A stretch of DNA of 64,000 bases from positions 93,176-157,175 of the forward strand of contig JAIYCY010000016.1 of the NCBI GenBank assembly GCA_027487775.1, written 5' to 3'. Within the stretch, counting starts at the first letter, position 1. Each line of letters opens with the position of its first letter. Below, piece by piece: positions 29,938 through 39,540 of this stretch. Source of the stretch: Planctomycetaceae bacterium (GTDB lineage Bacteria; Planctomycetota; Phycisphaerae; Tepidisphaerales; Tepidisphaeraceae). The translations under genes were made by a program, and so were the position numbers. The notes under the pieces were generated by a model that saw nothing but the letters and a program-made list of their open reading frames with translations, was not told the origin of the DNA and made no database searches.

Positions 29938-30366
29938 ATGACGCTCAAGCACCTGCTCGCGAGCACCGTGATGACCGCCGCCCTGGTTGCGGTTGGTTGT
30001 GAGAAGAAGCCCGAAGCCCCCGCCGCTGCGGGTGACGCGGGCAGCACCGTGGCCCCGACCGGCAGCCTCGTTGACGATGCAGCCGCCGCCGCAGGCGAAA
30101 AGGCCGCGGAAGCCGTCGATACGGCCAAGGAAGGCGCTGCCGACCTCGCTGACGCCGCCAAGAAGGCCCTCGACTCCATCGCCGGTGAAGACAAGCAGAT
30201 CCTCACCGACCTTCAGAAGGCCATCGCTGACAAGGACGTCTCCAAGCTCGGCGACCTCGTCAAGAAGGCCGAAGGCCTCAAGGCCAAGTACCCCGAAGCC
30301 GCCAAGCTCATCGAAGAGTACCTCGGCAAGGCCAAGGAACTCCTTCCCAAGATGCCGGGCATGTAA
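29938..30366 (+). CDS. Small Ala/Lys-rich helical lipoprotein
   Basis: A type II signal peptide ('MTLKHLLASTVMTAALVAVGC') ends in a lipobox with Cys at about residue 21. The mature part of about 120 residues is almost entirely Ala, Lys, Asp and Glu with heptad-like spacing ('AAAAAGEKAAEAVDTAKEGA' and 'LKAKYPEAAKLIEEYLGKAK'), predicting one or two long amphipathic helices. AAGGAG lies eight bases upstream, one of the best ribosome binding sites in the window, and a dyad and a strong terminator flank the gene. This suggests a well-expressed single gene. No named family recognised; an envelope structural role is a guess. Confidence 0.85.
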   Translation: MTLKHLLASTVMTAALVAVGCEKKPEAPAAAGDAGSTVAPTGSLVDDAAAAAGEKAAEAVDTAKEGAADLADAAKKALDSIAGEDKQILTDLQKAIADKDVSKLGDLVKKAEGLKAKYPEAAKLIEEYLGKAKELLPKMPGM

Positions 30367-30471
30367 TCCGGTCGGAGTCCGAGCCATCACAAGCGTTTGA
30401 TCCAACTCGCTGAGCCATCGCGGTCAACCGAGCGGTCAATCGCATCCCGCTGACTCGGTCAAACTTCATCA

Positions 30472-30514
30472 CACAGGCCCGTGACCCCTCGGTCGCGGGC
30501 TTGTGCTTTGATCT
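30472..30514 (+). terminator. Intrinsic terminator after the lipoprotein gene
   Basis: A long stem (CACAGGCCCG with CGGGCTTGTG, one wobble, extended inside by TGACC/GGTCG with one mismatch) at 30472-30505 is followed by CTTTGATCT. Confidence 0.7.
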
Positions 30515-30541
30515 CACCAACGACGTTACACGCGACCCGTC

Positions 30542-31870
30542 ATGAATCGATCGCTCGGCGAACATCATCACCTGATCCGGCGATTGCTCGTCGTCTTGAT
30601 TCTACTCAGCGTCGTGGCCCGCATCGTCTACTGGCTGCCCAAGCCGCACGACGAGTCGGCTCTTGCCGCCCTTCCCGATCAACTCGAATACCTTCGCCTC
30701 GCCGACACACTTCGATCAACCGGCGAACTCGCGATGGTCGACCCGCGCTTCGCTGACACCGTCCGTGCCTTTCGACTGCCCGGCTATCCGGCATGGGTCG
30801 CGCTACTCCAATCACATCCGCCCACAATCCGCATCGCACAGTCCGTCCTCGATGGATTCACCGTCCTCGCCACCTTCATCCTGGCCCGACGCTTCGTCTC
30901 GCCGCGTCTTTCGCTGCTCGCTGCGGCATTCGTCGCGCTCGATCCTGGCCTCGCCTACTTCAGCGGACTCATTCTCTCGGAATCACTCTTCACTTCGATC
31001 ATCACGATGGGATTCGCGTGCCTCGCATGGGGCACCCCACCCACGCGGGCCATCACGCCCGAAGACCATTCTTCGAACCGTCGGCGGGGAAAGCGCCTCT
31101 GGTGGATCGGCGTCCTTTTGCTCGCCTCGGCATGCCTCATCCGCAGCACCGCGCTCCCGCTCGCACTGCTCGCCCCGCTGATCTCCGCCGCCTCCGTTGC
31201 ACGGATGGAGTCCGTCCGACCGCGCATTCCCGTCGCGCTCTCGGTCGCGCTGCTCGTCGCAGTCGTGATCTTCCCGTGGGCCCTTCGCAATCGCCTCGTG
31301 GTCGGATCATGGATTTTCACAAGCTCCAACGACGGCTTCACTCTCTACGATGGCGCTCACCCCGACGCCACCGGCACGAGTGATCAATCCCACATCCTCG
31401 GCACGCTCCCGCCCGAAAGCCTCGACGAAGTCGCTCGCGATCAGTTCCTGCGCACGCTCGCGTTCGACTTCATTCAAGATCATCCCGAACGATTCGCAAA
31501 GCTGGCCTTCAACAAGCTCGCCCGCACATGGTACCCCGCGCCGCAGAGTGCCCAGTTCGGCCGATCTACAGCCATGCGGTGGATTGCACTGAGCCACGGG
31601 ATTCCGTTGCTCGCCCTTGCGATCCTCGGGTTGCTCGTTTCGGACATTTCATGGCGGCATCGATTGTTTCTGATCGCGCCCGCAGTGGTCATTTCGCTGT
31701 CGGTGATCATGGCGGTCGGTTCGCTGCGGTATCGACTCCCCGCGCATCCCACGCTCGCCGTGCTTGCCGCCGCGGGGGTTATGACACTCCTTCGGTCACG
31801 ACCTTCTTCCGTCAGTTCGACAAACAGCGAACATCGCACGCCGGAAATCGACGATCGCCGGATAGAATGA
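30542..31870 (+). CDS. Membrane glycosyltransferase of the GT-C/PMT (family 39-like) type
   Basis: A polytopic protein of 442 residues with about nine to ten hydrophobic segments. The first luminal loop has 'LPDQLEYLRLADTL' with an acidic residue, and 'FRLPGYPAWVALL' fits the family pattern (R-x-P-G-Y-P). It is followed by 'FVALDPGLAYFSGLILSESLFTS', also typical of lipid-linked-sugar transferases related to ArnT and PMT. It likely moves a sugar from a polyprenyl phosphate to an envelope acceptor; the acceptor is unknown. It ends eight bases before the AsmA-like gene, so the two are probably co-transcribed. Confidence 0.8.
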   Translation: MNRSLGEHHHLIRRLLVVLILLSVVARIVYWLPKPHDESALAALPDQLEYLRLADTLRSTGELAMVDPRFADTVRAFRLPGYPAWVALLQSHPPTIRIAQSVLDGFTVLATFILARRFVSPRLSLLAAAFVALDPGLAYFSGLILSESLFTSIITMGFACLAWGTPPTRAITPEDHSSNRRRGKRLWWIGVLLLASACLIRSTALPLALLAPLISAASVARMESVRPRIPVALSVALLVAVVIFPWALRNRLVVGSWIFTSSNDGFTLYDGAHPDATGTSDQSHILGTLPPESLDEVARDQFLRTLAFDFIQDHPERFAKLAFNKLARTWYPAPQSAQFGRSTAMRWIALSHGIPLLALAILGLLVSDISWRHRLFLIAPAVVISLSVIMAVGSLRYRLPAHPTLAVLAAAGVMTLLRSRPSSVSSTNSEHRTPEIDDRRIE

Positions 31871-31877
31871 TGGACTG

Positions 31878-34800
31878 ATGACCGATCCCGCCCCGACATC
31901 GCGACACGTCGACGTGCTTCGCCATCCGGTCTCGCCGCAGACGCTGCGCCGAATCACCTGGCGGCCGCGCGCGGGATTTCGATTCGCTCGCCGCATCGTT
32001 ATCTCGCTCGCCGTCGCGGTCATCCTTCTCGCCGTCATCGCGGTCGCTGCATTTCAATACTTCACCGCCGAGCATCGCGTCATACCGCGCGTCGAAAGCT
32101 TCATCGCATCCGTCACTGGAGGCCACGTCACGATCGGACGTGTCCGCATCGCGCTCACCGACGGCATCGAGATCGGCGATCTGTCCATCCGAACGCCCGA
32201 CGATCAATCGCTCCTGCTCTCGGCCCGCTCGCTTCGTCTGGACACGCCACTCTGGACGCTCCTGTTCACGCCCGTGTCCGAATGGCGCGTTCAGGCGATC
32301 GCGCCCGAGCTCTTCGTGGTCGAAGACGCAGCCACAGGTCGATGGAACTTCCAAGCCCTGAATCCGCCCGGCCGACAAGACGAGTTAATCAACCCGCCCA
32401 CGACAGACCTCGGCACCGTCGGCCCGCGTCGCGCCTCGGCTCCGCCGCTACCGCAAATCGTCCTTCGCAGCGCCATCGTCCATCGACAAATCATCCGCAA
32501 TCATCAACCCACCGACCTCCAGGCGCTGACCCTCGAAGGACAACTCCTGCCGCAATCCGGCACATCCAGTTACGGCTTTCAATTGCAAAGCCGCGCCCGG
32601 ACTGATTCACGCACCGCGGTGGGCCCGACGCTTCGCGGGGCTTTCAGCCTCGAAACCGGGCAAATCCTCTGCCACATGTCCGACCTCTCACTCGATGAGG
32701 TCGGCGCATTGCTTCCCGAAAAGGTACGAACATTCTGGCAGCGCCTCTCACCCCGTGGAAAGGTCTCGGTCCCCCAGCTGATCGTCTTCCGACGCGACGA
32801 TGGAGGCGGATTCGATCTGAGCATCGAACTCCTCGACGGCTTTCTGCGACTGGACCCCGCAGTTTGGATCTCATCCGACGTCAGCTCAGATTCGGCTCCA
32901 CCCTCTGCCCACGCCTCGCCCGACCCAACTCGCACGACGCCCGCCGCCCTCGAAGCCATCGACCTCAGCAACGTCCGCGCGCTCCTTCGATTCACCAACG
33001 ATCGCATCGTCATTCAACAACTCACCGGCCAACTCGGACAAACTCAACTCGACATCGCCGGCGACATTCGAGGCTACGATCGCGATGCTCCGCTTCGTCT
33101 CTCTCTGGCCACCAGCGGTGCGCCGCTACCGTTCTCACTCAGCCCCGAGCAGGCTGCACGACTGCCCGCCGCCCTCAGGGACGCCTACGAACTCTTCTCT
33201 CCCCAGGGTTTCTGTCACATCACGGGCGAGGTCATTCGTGCCGAGCCCGGAGGTCCCATCACCCCGCGTGGCGCGCTCAGCTTCGAACAATCGCGTTTTA
33301 CCTTCAAGAACTTCGCCTATCCGATCCAAGACGCTCGCGGACAACTGATCCTCGATCGCGACCCTCGCGGATTGAGGCTCGACATTCGCGACGTCCGCGG
33401 ACGCGGCGCCGATGGAACCACCAACACCCAGGCCGATCTCCGACTCTCCGGCCACATGTCACCACTCGCTGACGGCGCGGGCATCGACATCACGATCACC
33501 GGCGATCACATCGTCGCCGATCAGCGTCTCATCGACCTTCTACCCTCCGGTGCTCGCCAGACCCTGTCTCTCTTTGATCCGCCACAGGGATTTGATCATG
33601 TCCAGTTTACCGGCGGATTCTCGACGCGTGTCATCAGGCCCGAAGGCTTCAACGTCCGTTGGTCGTTCGACACTGACGTGCGTATTGATTCCGCACGCGG
33701 TGCGTTTCGTCCACTCAAACTCCCCATCGACGACGGCTCGGCGGTCATCCAGGTGCGCAGCAACGACGTCAGCTTCAAGGACGTCAAGCTAAGCTCCGCC
33801 GGCGCGTCGATGACGCTGGCTGGCAAGACGACTCTGCGTGATCCTGCATTCGATATGCGCCCGGTCACTCGCCTTCGCATCGACGCCGAGAAGATCGCGG
33901 CCGACGGTCCGCATCGACTCGCCCTGCCCGACGACGCACAGCGCGCACTCCAGCGCATCGGTCTGACCGGACAACTCGCCCTCGGCGGCGATGTCACAGT
34001 TGTCGGCGACGGCGGACGCATCGACTACGACCTCGCCCTCAAACTCCACAGCGGACAACTCACCCCACCCGACCGACCCATCTCGGTCACCAATCTCCAA
34101 GGCATCGCCCGCGCCACTTCCAAAGGCGAACTCACCTTCACAGCCGACGCCGACCTTGATCAATCCATCCAGGCGCTCGATCTCACTCAATCTCCCAGCC
34201 CCGACAGCAGCAGCACCACAAACGATAGTCGCGGCAAAGATCAAGTCGACCTCGGCAAGAATCAAGACCGCATCGATCACGCCTCGCTCTCCCGCATCAC
34301 CTTCGACGGTCGCGTCGACTATTCCGCCAGCAAGCGCGGCTACGCTCTGGCCATGACCTCGCCGAAGATCCTTTGGAACGACCAACTCTTAAGTGCTCTT
34401 GATCCCGTCCAGCGCGAAGCGGCCCGTTCACTCCACGCAAGCGGAACTTTCTCCGCCGTCTACAACGTTCGCCAATACCCAGGCGACGCCGCGTGGAATC
34501 TCGTCATCGAGCCGCTCGATATGTCAGCGACTCCCGACTTCTGCCCCACCGAATTCACAAGCATACGCGGCCGACTCGACATCAACGATCGCCTCGTCCG
34601 CTTTCATCCCATCATCGCAAACGTCGACGACACCCAACTCGAACTCACCGGTACCTACTCGATTGACCGCTCCGCGACGTCATCCACGAGCGTGAGTCCC
34701 AAATCCGACGGCAAAACAACTGCGCCTCTTTCCGCCCCTATCTCATCCGTGGAGATGACCGGCACGGTTCGCAACGTCGACCCCACCGGCCGACTCATCC

Positions 34801-35762
34801 GCGCGCTTCCACCCGGCGTTTCATGGATCGCTGAGACAGCCTTCGTAGGTCGTGCGGACGTATCCATCCGGGACCTTGCCTTCTCGGGTCGCGACGAGTC
34901 ATTCACCAGTCGAGCTGATATCGGCATCACGACGAGACAGGCATCGCTGGATGTTGGCGTGAAGCTCACCGATCTGCAGGCCGCCGTCGATGTGAAGTTG
35001 AGCACGCTTGGTACAAGCATCACCGATTTATCCGGATCGATCTCTGCAGACCGGCTCACGCTCGCGGGTCTGCCCGCCGAGCGTGCGCGCGGTGTGCTGA
35101 AGCTCGATGCGAACCGTCGGATTCTCATCGATGATCTATCGGTTCGTCTCGCCGACGGAGAACTCGCCGGACAGATCGGCATCACGCGACGCACGCCTCA
35201 GCCTTCGACCTACTCTGCCGAGTTGTTGTTGCGACAGGCGCGTCTGACGAAGCTCGCCTCCGGCATCGCGCCCGAGCGTGACGGCCGCGTCAACGCATCG
35301 CTCACCATCGCCGGCACGATCGGAGACGCCGCGCGCTCGATACGCGGGCGCGGCGACCTGCTCGTCGAAGGGCCCGACATGGTCGAAGTCCCGATGCTCC
35401 TCGGACTCACACAAGTCGTCAGCCTCAATCTCCCCTTCACCGGCGGATTCACTCAGGCGCAGGCCAGCTATACACTCGACGGGCAAACCATCCGCTTCGA
35501 TCAAGTTCAGCTCACCAGCCCCCAAATGATCATTCGCGGCGGTGGCACGCTCGACTTTGCATCGCGCCAAATCGATCTGCGATTCCACACCGACTCGCGC
35601 GGCACCAAACTCCCCATCCTCGGCGAGTTCCTCGATGCAGCGCGTCGTGAAATGTTCCAGATCACCCTGCGCGGCTCGCTCGCCGAACCCGTCGTCGGCA
35701 CAGGCCTTCTCCCCACCGTCCGCACCAGCATCGACCAAGTCCTAGGCGAAGAGCCTCGCTAG
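31878..35762 (+). CDS. Very large AsmA/TamB-like envelope protein
   Basis: At 1294 residues this is the longest gene of the window. One transmembrane helix near the N-terminus ('IVISLAVAVILLAVIAVAAF', about residues 36-55) is followed by an AsmA-type start ('RVESFIASVTGGHVTIGRVRIALTDGIEIGDLSI'). A long repetitive beta-rich body of short strand pairs follows, and then a conserved C-terminal AsmA_2-like region ('GGFTQAQASYTLDGQTIRFDQVQLTSPQMIIRGGGTLDF' is split here by strands, followed by 'LPILGEFLDAARREMFQITLRGSL'). Such proteins form hydrophobic grooves that carry lipids between the inner and outer membranes. This fits a diderm envelope. It overlaps no gene and follows the membrane glycosyltransferase by eight bases. 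Confidence 0.82.
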   Translation: MTDPAPTSRHVDVLRHPVSPQTLRRITWRPRAGFRFARRIVISLAVAVILLAVIAVAAFQYFTAEHRVIPRVESFIASVTGGHVTIGRVRIALTDGIEIGDLSIRTPDDQSLLLSARSLRLDTPLWTLLFTPVSEWRVQAIAPELFVVEDAATGRWNFQALNPPGRQDELINPPTTDLGTVGPRRASAPPLPQIVLRSAIVHRQIIRNHQPTDLQALTLEGQLLPQSGTSSYGFQLQSRARTDSRTAVGPTLRGAFSLETGQILCHMSDLSLDEVGALLPEKVRTFWQRLSPRGKVSVPQLIVFRRDDGGGFDLSIELLDGFLRLDPAVWISSDVSSDSAPPSAHASPDPTRTTPAALEAIDLSNVRALLRFTNDRIVIQQLTGQLGQTQLDIAGDIRGYDRDAPLRLSLATSGAPLPFSLSPEQAARLPAALRDAYELFSPQGFCHITGEVIRAEPGGPITPRGALSFEQSRFTFKNFAYPIQDARGQLILDRDPRGLRLDIRDVRGRGADGTTNTQADLRLSGHMSPLADGAGIDITITGDHIVADQRLIDLLPSGARQTLSLFDPPQGFDHVQFTGGFSTRVIRPEGFNVRWSFDTDVRIDSARGAFRPLKLPIDDGSAVIQVRSNDVSFKDVKLSSAGASMTLAGKTTLRDPAFDMRPVTRLRIDAEKIAADGPHRLALPDDAQRALQRIGLTGQLALGGDVTVVGDGGRIDYDLALKLHSGQLTPPDRPISVTNLQGIARATSKGELTFTADADLDQSIQALDLTQSPSPDSSSTTNDSRGKDQVDLGKNQDRIDHASLSRITFDGRVDYSASKRGYALAMTSPKILWNDQLLSALDPVQREAARSLHASGTFSAVYNVRQYPGDAAWNLVIEPLDMSATPDFCPTEFTSIRGRLDINDRLVRFHPIIANVDDTQLELTGTYSIDRSATSSTSVSPKSDGKTTAPLSAPISSVEMTGTVRNVDPTGRLIRALPPGVSWIAETAFVGRADVSIRDLAFSGRDESFTSRADIGITTRQASLDVGVKLTDLQAAVDVKLSTLGTSITDLSGSISADRLTLAGLPAERARGVLKLDANRRILIDDLSVRLADGELAGQIGITRRTPQPSTYSAELLLRQARLTKLASGIAPERDGRVNASLTIAGTIGDAARSIRGRGDLLVEGPDMVEVPMLLGLTQVVSLNLPFTGGFTQAQASYTLDGQTIRFDQVQLTSPQMIIRGGGTLDFASRQIDLRFHTDSRGTKLPILGEFLDAARREMFQITLRGSLAEPVVGTGLLPTVRTSIDQVLGEEPR

Positions 35763-35837
35763 GCTTTTTCCTCAAGCCAAACAGTCGTCCCAGATTGAAG
35801 GATATGCGCACTCGCAAGAGCATCGCTCGCTCCACCT

Positions 35838-37190
35838 TCACGCTCGCCGCAACAGGACTGCAACATATCCGCCGTCCCGGTACGTAGTCGGCTCGGCCGT
35901 CAGTGCCGGCAACGTCGATCGCTCGCTCAGAATGTCGAATTGCGGATGAGTCTGGACGAATCGCCTGACCACCTCACCATTCTCAGCGGGCCAGATCGAA
36001 CACGTCGACCAAGCCAATCGCCCGCCCGGCTTCACAACATTCGCCGTGTCACTCAGGATCGCCCACTGCACCGACGCCAGCGATTCCAACGACTTTCTCG
36101 TTTGCGTGTATCGCGCCTCGGCACGCCTCGACAATACGCCGCTGTTGCTGCATGGCGCATCAATCAGCACGCGGTCAAACATCTCGATCGGCTGTTCCCG
36201 ACACGTTCGGGCCACGTGCGACTGCACCCAGTCGATGCCACGTGCCTCCGTCGATTGTCTGAGGCTGCGAATCCGATCCGCACTCGCATCGATCGCCACC
36301 ACAATTCCGCCCGGCCTGACCAGCTCGGCCATTTGAAGCGTCTTCGTTCCGCGTCCCGCACACCGATCAAGCACCACTTGCCCCGCCCCGATCTCCAGAC
36401 CGTCGATCGCAGTCCCACTCGTCGGGTCCTGCACCTGCATCACGCCTCGTTGCGATAACTCCCTCAGCTTCTCGCGCTTCACTTCATTCAGTACCACAAA
36501 GCCCGGCTCTGCGTGCCCGATCGCATCCACGCCCGCTTCGATGACGGTCTCGATCGTCTGCCCCGGCAGCAATCGCGCGATAAGCGGGGCCGCGCGATTG
36601 TGGCTCGCGCATCGCTCCATCACACGGCCGATGCACGCCATCTCATCAAGCTGCGGCTCATTCGCAGACTCAAGCGCATAGAGTCGATCAAACAACTCCG
36701 GCGGATGACTCAGGATCTGCTCAGCATACTGTCGTGCGGACGCTGCGGTCGGATCGTTCTGCCAGGCTTGCAGGATCGGTAGCCCATGCCACGCATCGCT
36801 CGCATCCGCATATCGCGCATGCGCGGCTTTGCGCAGCACGGCATTCAAAAATCCGCCCGCCCGTCCGAGTCCGAATCGCTTGCTTGCCTCCACCGTCTCG
36901 TTCACCACGATCGCAGGATTCACCCGCGTGACCGCATGAATTTGATAAAGCCCGAGGCAGAGTAGCTTTTGCACAGGCACGTCGATCGATCGCAAGTGTC
37001 GCCCGGAAAACTGCTGCGCGAGCGCTCGGAGAAACAGCAGATTCCGCACCACGCCAAGCTCCAGCTCATGCGACAGCGCAACGTCACGCGGATCCGCAAG
37101 CGGCCTGAGCCGCAACGGCTTCAGCGTCTTGGCCGGCCAGTCGGGTAATCGCTTCTCATCAAGACTCAAAAGTGCGTGATCTCGCGGCAT
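35838..37190 (-). CDS. rsmB: 16S rRNA (cytosine-967-C5)-methyltransferase RsmB
   Basis: The N-terminal about 140 residues are a NusB-like RNA-binding domain ('LLFLRALAQQFSGRHL', 'VVNETVEASKRFGLGRAGGFLNAVLRKAA'). The C-terminal methyltransferase has the SAM site 'VVLDRCAGRGTKTLQMAELV', the motif IV Cys in 'VLIDAPCSNSGVLSRR' and the motif VI catalytic Cys in 'LAWSTCSIWPAENGEVV'. At 450 residues it has family length. It is 104 bases downstream of fmt on the same strand, the usual fmt-rsmB order. Confidence 0.93.
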   Translation of the reverse strand: MPRDHALLSLDEKRLPDWPAKTLKPLRLRPLADPRDVALSHELELGVVRNLLFLRALAQQFSGRHLRSIDVPVQKLLCLGLYQIHAVTRVNPAIVVNETVEASKRFGLGRAGGFLNAVLRKAAHARYADASDAWHGLPILQAWQNDPTAASARQYAEQILSHPPELFDRLYALESANEPQLDEMACIGRVMERCASHNRAAPLIARLLPGQTIETVIEAGVDAIGHAEPGFVVLNEVKREKLRELSQRGVMQVQDPTSGTAIDGLEIGAGQVVLDRCAGRGTKTLQMAELVRPGGIVVAIDASADRIRSLRQSTEARGIDWVQSHVARTCREQPIEMFDRVLIDAPCSNSGVLSRRAEARYTQTRKSLESLASVQWAILSDTANVVKPGGRLAWSTCSIWPAENGEVVRRFVQTHPQFDILSERSTLPALTAEPTTYRDGGYVAVLLRRA

Positions 37191-37294
37191 GGATCAAAGG
37201 AGCTTCCCGCTCGGCTCTGCGTTGTCAATCCGCCACCAACGCATTTGTCGATGCGTGGAAGCGATCTCACCGACACTTCACCTCGCCGAATCGT

Positions 37295-38245
37295 TCACAT
37301 GACACTTACGAGCTTCATCCCCGGATCCCAAGCATGACCGTTGCGAAAATCGTGCAGCGGCATCGGACGCTTGCCCTGCGGCTGAATCTCAAGAATCTCA
37401 ACCGCGCCCTCAGCGCAGATGATACGACCGTGTCGATCGATCATGCCCCAGGCGTCGGCGGATGATGTCATGCCCTGCTCGGCCGGGCATGCGCGGCAGA
37501 GCGTTACAGTTGATGCCACGCGCTCGGCATCCCTCACCTGTACGCGACAGCCGGGCCAGGGATAGAGTCCTCGGATCTGATTGGCGACGCGTGTGGCCGA
37601 CATCGAAAAGTCGATCACGCTCACCTCGCGTGACAGTTTTCGGGCGAGCGTCGCGCGTGCGTGATCCTGCTCAAGTTCATTCGCGCGGCCCTGCAGCAAA
37701 TCATCTACAACGCGCTCGAGAAGGTTCGCGCCGTCGATCGCCAGTCGATCGTGCAACTCGCCTGCAGTCTCGGTGATGCCGATGTCCAGCCGACTCATCG
37801 CAAGAACGCGGCCCGCGTCCATCTTCTGAGCCAGTCGAATGACGCTGTTGCCCGATTCGGTTTCGCCTTCGAGGATCGCGCGATGGATCGGCGCGGCCCC
37901 TCGATAGCGCGGGAGCCGCGAAGCATGGAGATTGATCGCCCCGAGCCGCGCATGCTCGACCACGGCCGGCGCGATCTTTTGCCCGAACGCGATCACCACC
38001 ATCACATCCGCAGCCGCAAGCACTTCAGAGTTGATGTCGGGCGTTCGCACGAGCGGCAGTCCCCGCTCGATGGCAAGCTTTCCGATTGGTGTGGGCGTCA
38101 TCACATGTCCGCGACCGGCGGGCTTGTCGGGCTGTGTATAGACGCCGACCACGCGGTGCCCACATGCGAGCAATCGCTCAAGCGACGGCACGCCAAACTC
38201 GCCCGATCCGGCAAACAGAATCGATCCGGTGATACCTTGCGTCAT
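37295..38245 (-). CDS. fmt: Methionyl-tRNA formyltransferase
   Basis: Fmt formylates initiator Met-tRNA using 10-formyl-tetrahydrofolate. The catalytic domain shows 'ILFAGSGEFGVPSLERLL', 'YTQPDKPAGRGHVMTPTPI', 'VVIAFGQKIAPAVVE', and 'GAINLHASRLPRYRGAAPIHRAIL' with the Asn-His pair, followed by a C-terminal domain with 'ANQIRGLYPWPGCRV'. Its length of 316 residues is normal. Peptide deformylase (def), often next to fmt, is not here. Confidence 0.95.
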   Translation of the reverse strand: MTQGITGSILFAGSGEFGVPSLERLLACGHRVVGVYTQPDKPAGRGHVMTPTPIGKLAIERGLPLVRTPDINSEVLAAADVMVVIAFGQKIAPAVVEHARLGAINLHASRLPRYRGAAPIHRAILEGETESGNSVIRLAQKMDAGRVLAMSRLDIGITETAGELHDRLAIDGANLLERVVDDLLQGRANELEQDHARATLARKLSREVSVIDFSMSATRVANQIRGLYPWPGCRVQVRDAERVASTVTLCRACPAEQGMTSSADAWGMIDRHGRIICAEGAVEILEIQPQGKRPMPLHDFRNGHAWDPGMKLVSVM

Positions 38246-38280
38246 TGCCTGAATGTAATCGAACGCACACGTCTCTTGGA

Positions 38281-38460
38281 CTATCGCTTGGATTCGCCCG
38301 TGTCATCTTTCGGCTTGAATCGCTTCGCATCGACGAGCGCCTTGCGGAGCAAAAACTCGATCTGCCCGTTGAGCGAGCGCAAATCGTCGTCGGCCCATCG
38401 CTGTAGCGATTCGAGAAGCGACGGGTCGACGCGAAGGAGAAAGGACTTTCGTTCCGTCAT
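38281..38460 (-). CDS. Arc-family ribbon-helix-helix DNA-binding protein
   Basis: A 59-residue protein: MTERKSFLLRVDPSLLESLQ followed by RWADDDLRSLNGQIEFLLRKAL and a polar tail. This is the Arc-type RHH pattern: an N-terminal beta strand (KSFLLRVD) for the DNA major groove and two helices, with 'SLNGQIEFLLRKAL' the typical helix B. It lies 50 bases after the SPFH gene on the same strand and is probably co-transcribed with it. Two direct repeats, TGATATCA and TGAGATCA, 11 bases apart, overlap the promoter of that operon and suit a pair of RHH dimers, so it is likely an autorepressor (inference). Confidence 0.85.
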   Translation of the reverse strand: MTERKSFLLRVDPSLLESLQRWADDDLRSLNGQIEFLLRKALVDAKRFKPKDDTGESKR

Positions 38461-38510
38461 GACATCACTCGACTCTTGATCGCACGCGTCCGAAGTCGGA
38501 CGGATGAGAC

Positions 38511-39371
38511 TTACTGGTAGATGGTTCCGGTGTTCACGACGGGTTGCGCTTCGCTGTCTGAGCAGAGGACGACGAGCAGATTGCTGACCATCGAGGCCTT
38601 GCGCTCGGCGTCGAGTTCGACGACGTTCTTCTTTTGCAGTTCTTCAAGCGCCATGTGCACCATGCTGACCGCGCCTTCGACGATTTGCGCACGGGCGGCG
38701 ATGATTGCTTTGGCCTGCTGTCGCCGGAGCATCGCGCCTGCGATTTCGGCAGCGTATGCGAGGTGACTGATGCGGGATTCGATGACCTCCACACCCGCTT
38801 TGGAAAGCCGCTGGCTGACTTCGTCCTTTAGCTTCTCGGCAATCTCAGGAAGGCTTCCACGGAGACTAAGCTCGCCTTCTGAGTGCTGATCGTAGGGATA
38901 CTGCGATGCGAGATTGCGTAGCGCGGACTCTGATTGCACGTGCACGTAATTTTCGAAATCGTCCACTTCGAACACGGCCTCGGCGGTGTCGACGACGCGC
39001 CAAACGACGACGGCGGCAATTTCGATAGGCGAGCCGTCTTTGTCATTGACCTTGAGCTTGCTCGATTCGAAGTTGCGGATGCGGGTTGAGATCTTACGGG
39101 CGGTGAAGAGCGGATTCGCCCAGCGGAGCCCCGGTTCACGCGCGGTTCCGACATAATCGCCAAAGAGCTGCAGGACGCGGACCTCGTTTGGCGCAATCAT
39201 CAGCAGTCCTGCGAGGATGAGGATCGCGAGCATGATCACGAGGACGCCTGCGATTTTCACCACGCCCACCGGACCGACCGCAATCAGCGCGATCCCGCCG
39301 AATAACGCCAGCAGCCCGACAAACAACATCAGGAATCCCGGCAACAACTTACGCTCAATTTCCTTGACCAT
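38511..39371 (-). CDS. SPFH/Band 7 domain membrane protein
   Basis: Two hydrophobic segments at the N-terminus ('[20 protein letters not shown]' and '[19 protein letters not shown]') precede a Band 7 domain ('[36 protein letters not shown]' in pieces), with '[38 protein letters not shown]' features and a C-terminal helix rich in Ala, Glu and Gln. These proteins form large membrane-bound rings or cages that organise membrane domains or guard proteases. AGGGAG lies upstream of the ATG at 39371. It is co-transcribed with an RHH regulator, a pairing I have seen described for related SPFH genes, though the partner's role is not known. Confidence 0.87.
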   Translation of the reverse strand: MVKEIERKLLPGFLMLFVGLLALFGGIALIAVGPVGVVKIAGVLVIMLAILILAGLLMIAPNEVRVLQLFGDYVGTAREPGLRWANPLFTARKISTRIRNFESSKLKVNDKDGSPIEIAAVVVWRVVDTAEAVFEVDDFENYVHVQSESALRNLASQYPYDQHSEGELSLRGSLPEIAEKLKDEVSQRLSKAGVEVIESRISHLAYAAEIAGAMLRRQQAKAIIAARAQIVEGAVSMVHMALEELQKKNVVELDAERKASMVSNLLVVLCSDSEAQPVVNTGTIYQ

Positions 39372-39415
39372 AACTGTATCTCCCTGAATGAGACCCAACC
39401 GAACACGACATCAAA

Positions 39416-39443
39416 ATGATATCACTTTGAGATCATGCGTCAA
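39416..39443 (-). promoter_or_regulatory. Promoter with overlapping RHH operator for the SPFH operon
   Basis: On the minus strand TTGACG (39443-39438) and TATCAT (39421-39416) are 16 bases apart, a good sigma-70 match. The direct repeats TGATATCA (39417-39424) and TGAGATCA (39428-39435), 11 bases centre to centre, cover the spacer and -10 box. Binding there would block RNA polymerase. The ATG follows about 45 bases downstream of the -10 box. Confidence 0.65.
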
Positions 39444-39540
39444 GCCTTTTTCGGGGTAGAAAGAGAAGACGTCCGCGGATTGTTCCGACGGACGGCGTTG
39501 GTTGGATCGAGCTTGTTACGCGTGCAATGGCGGGAAGGGA

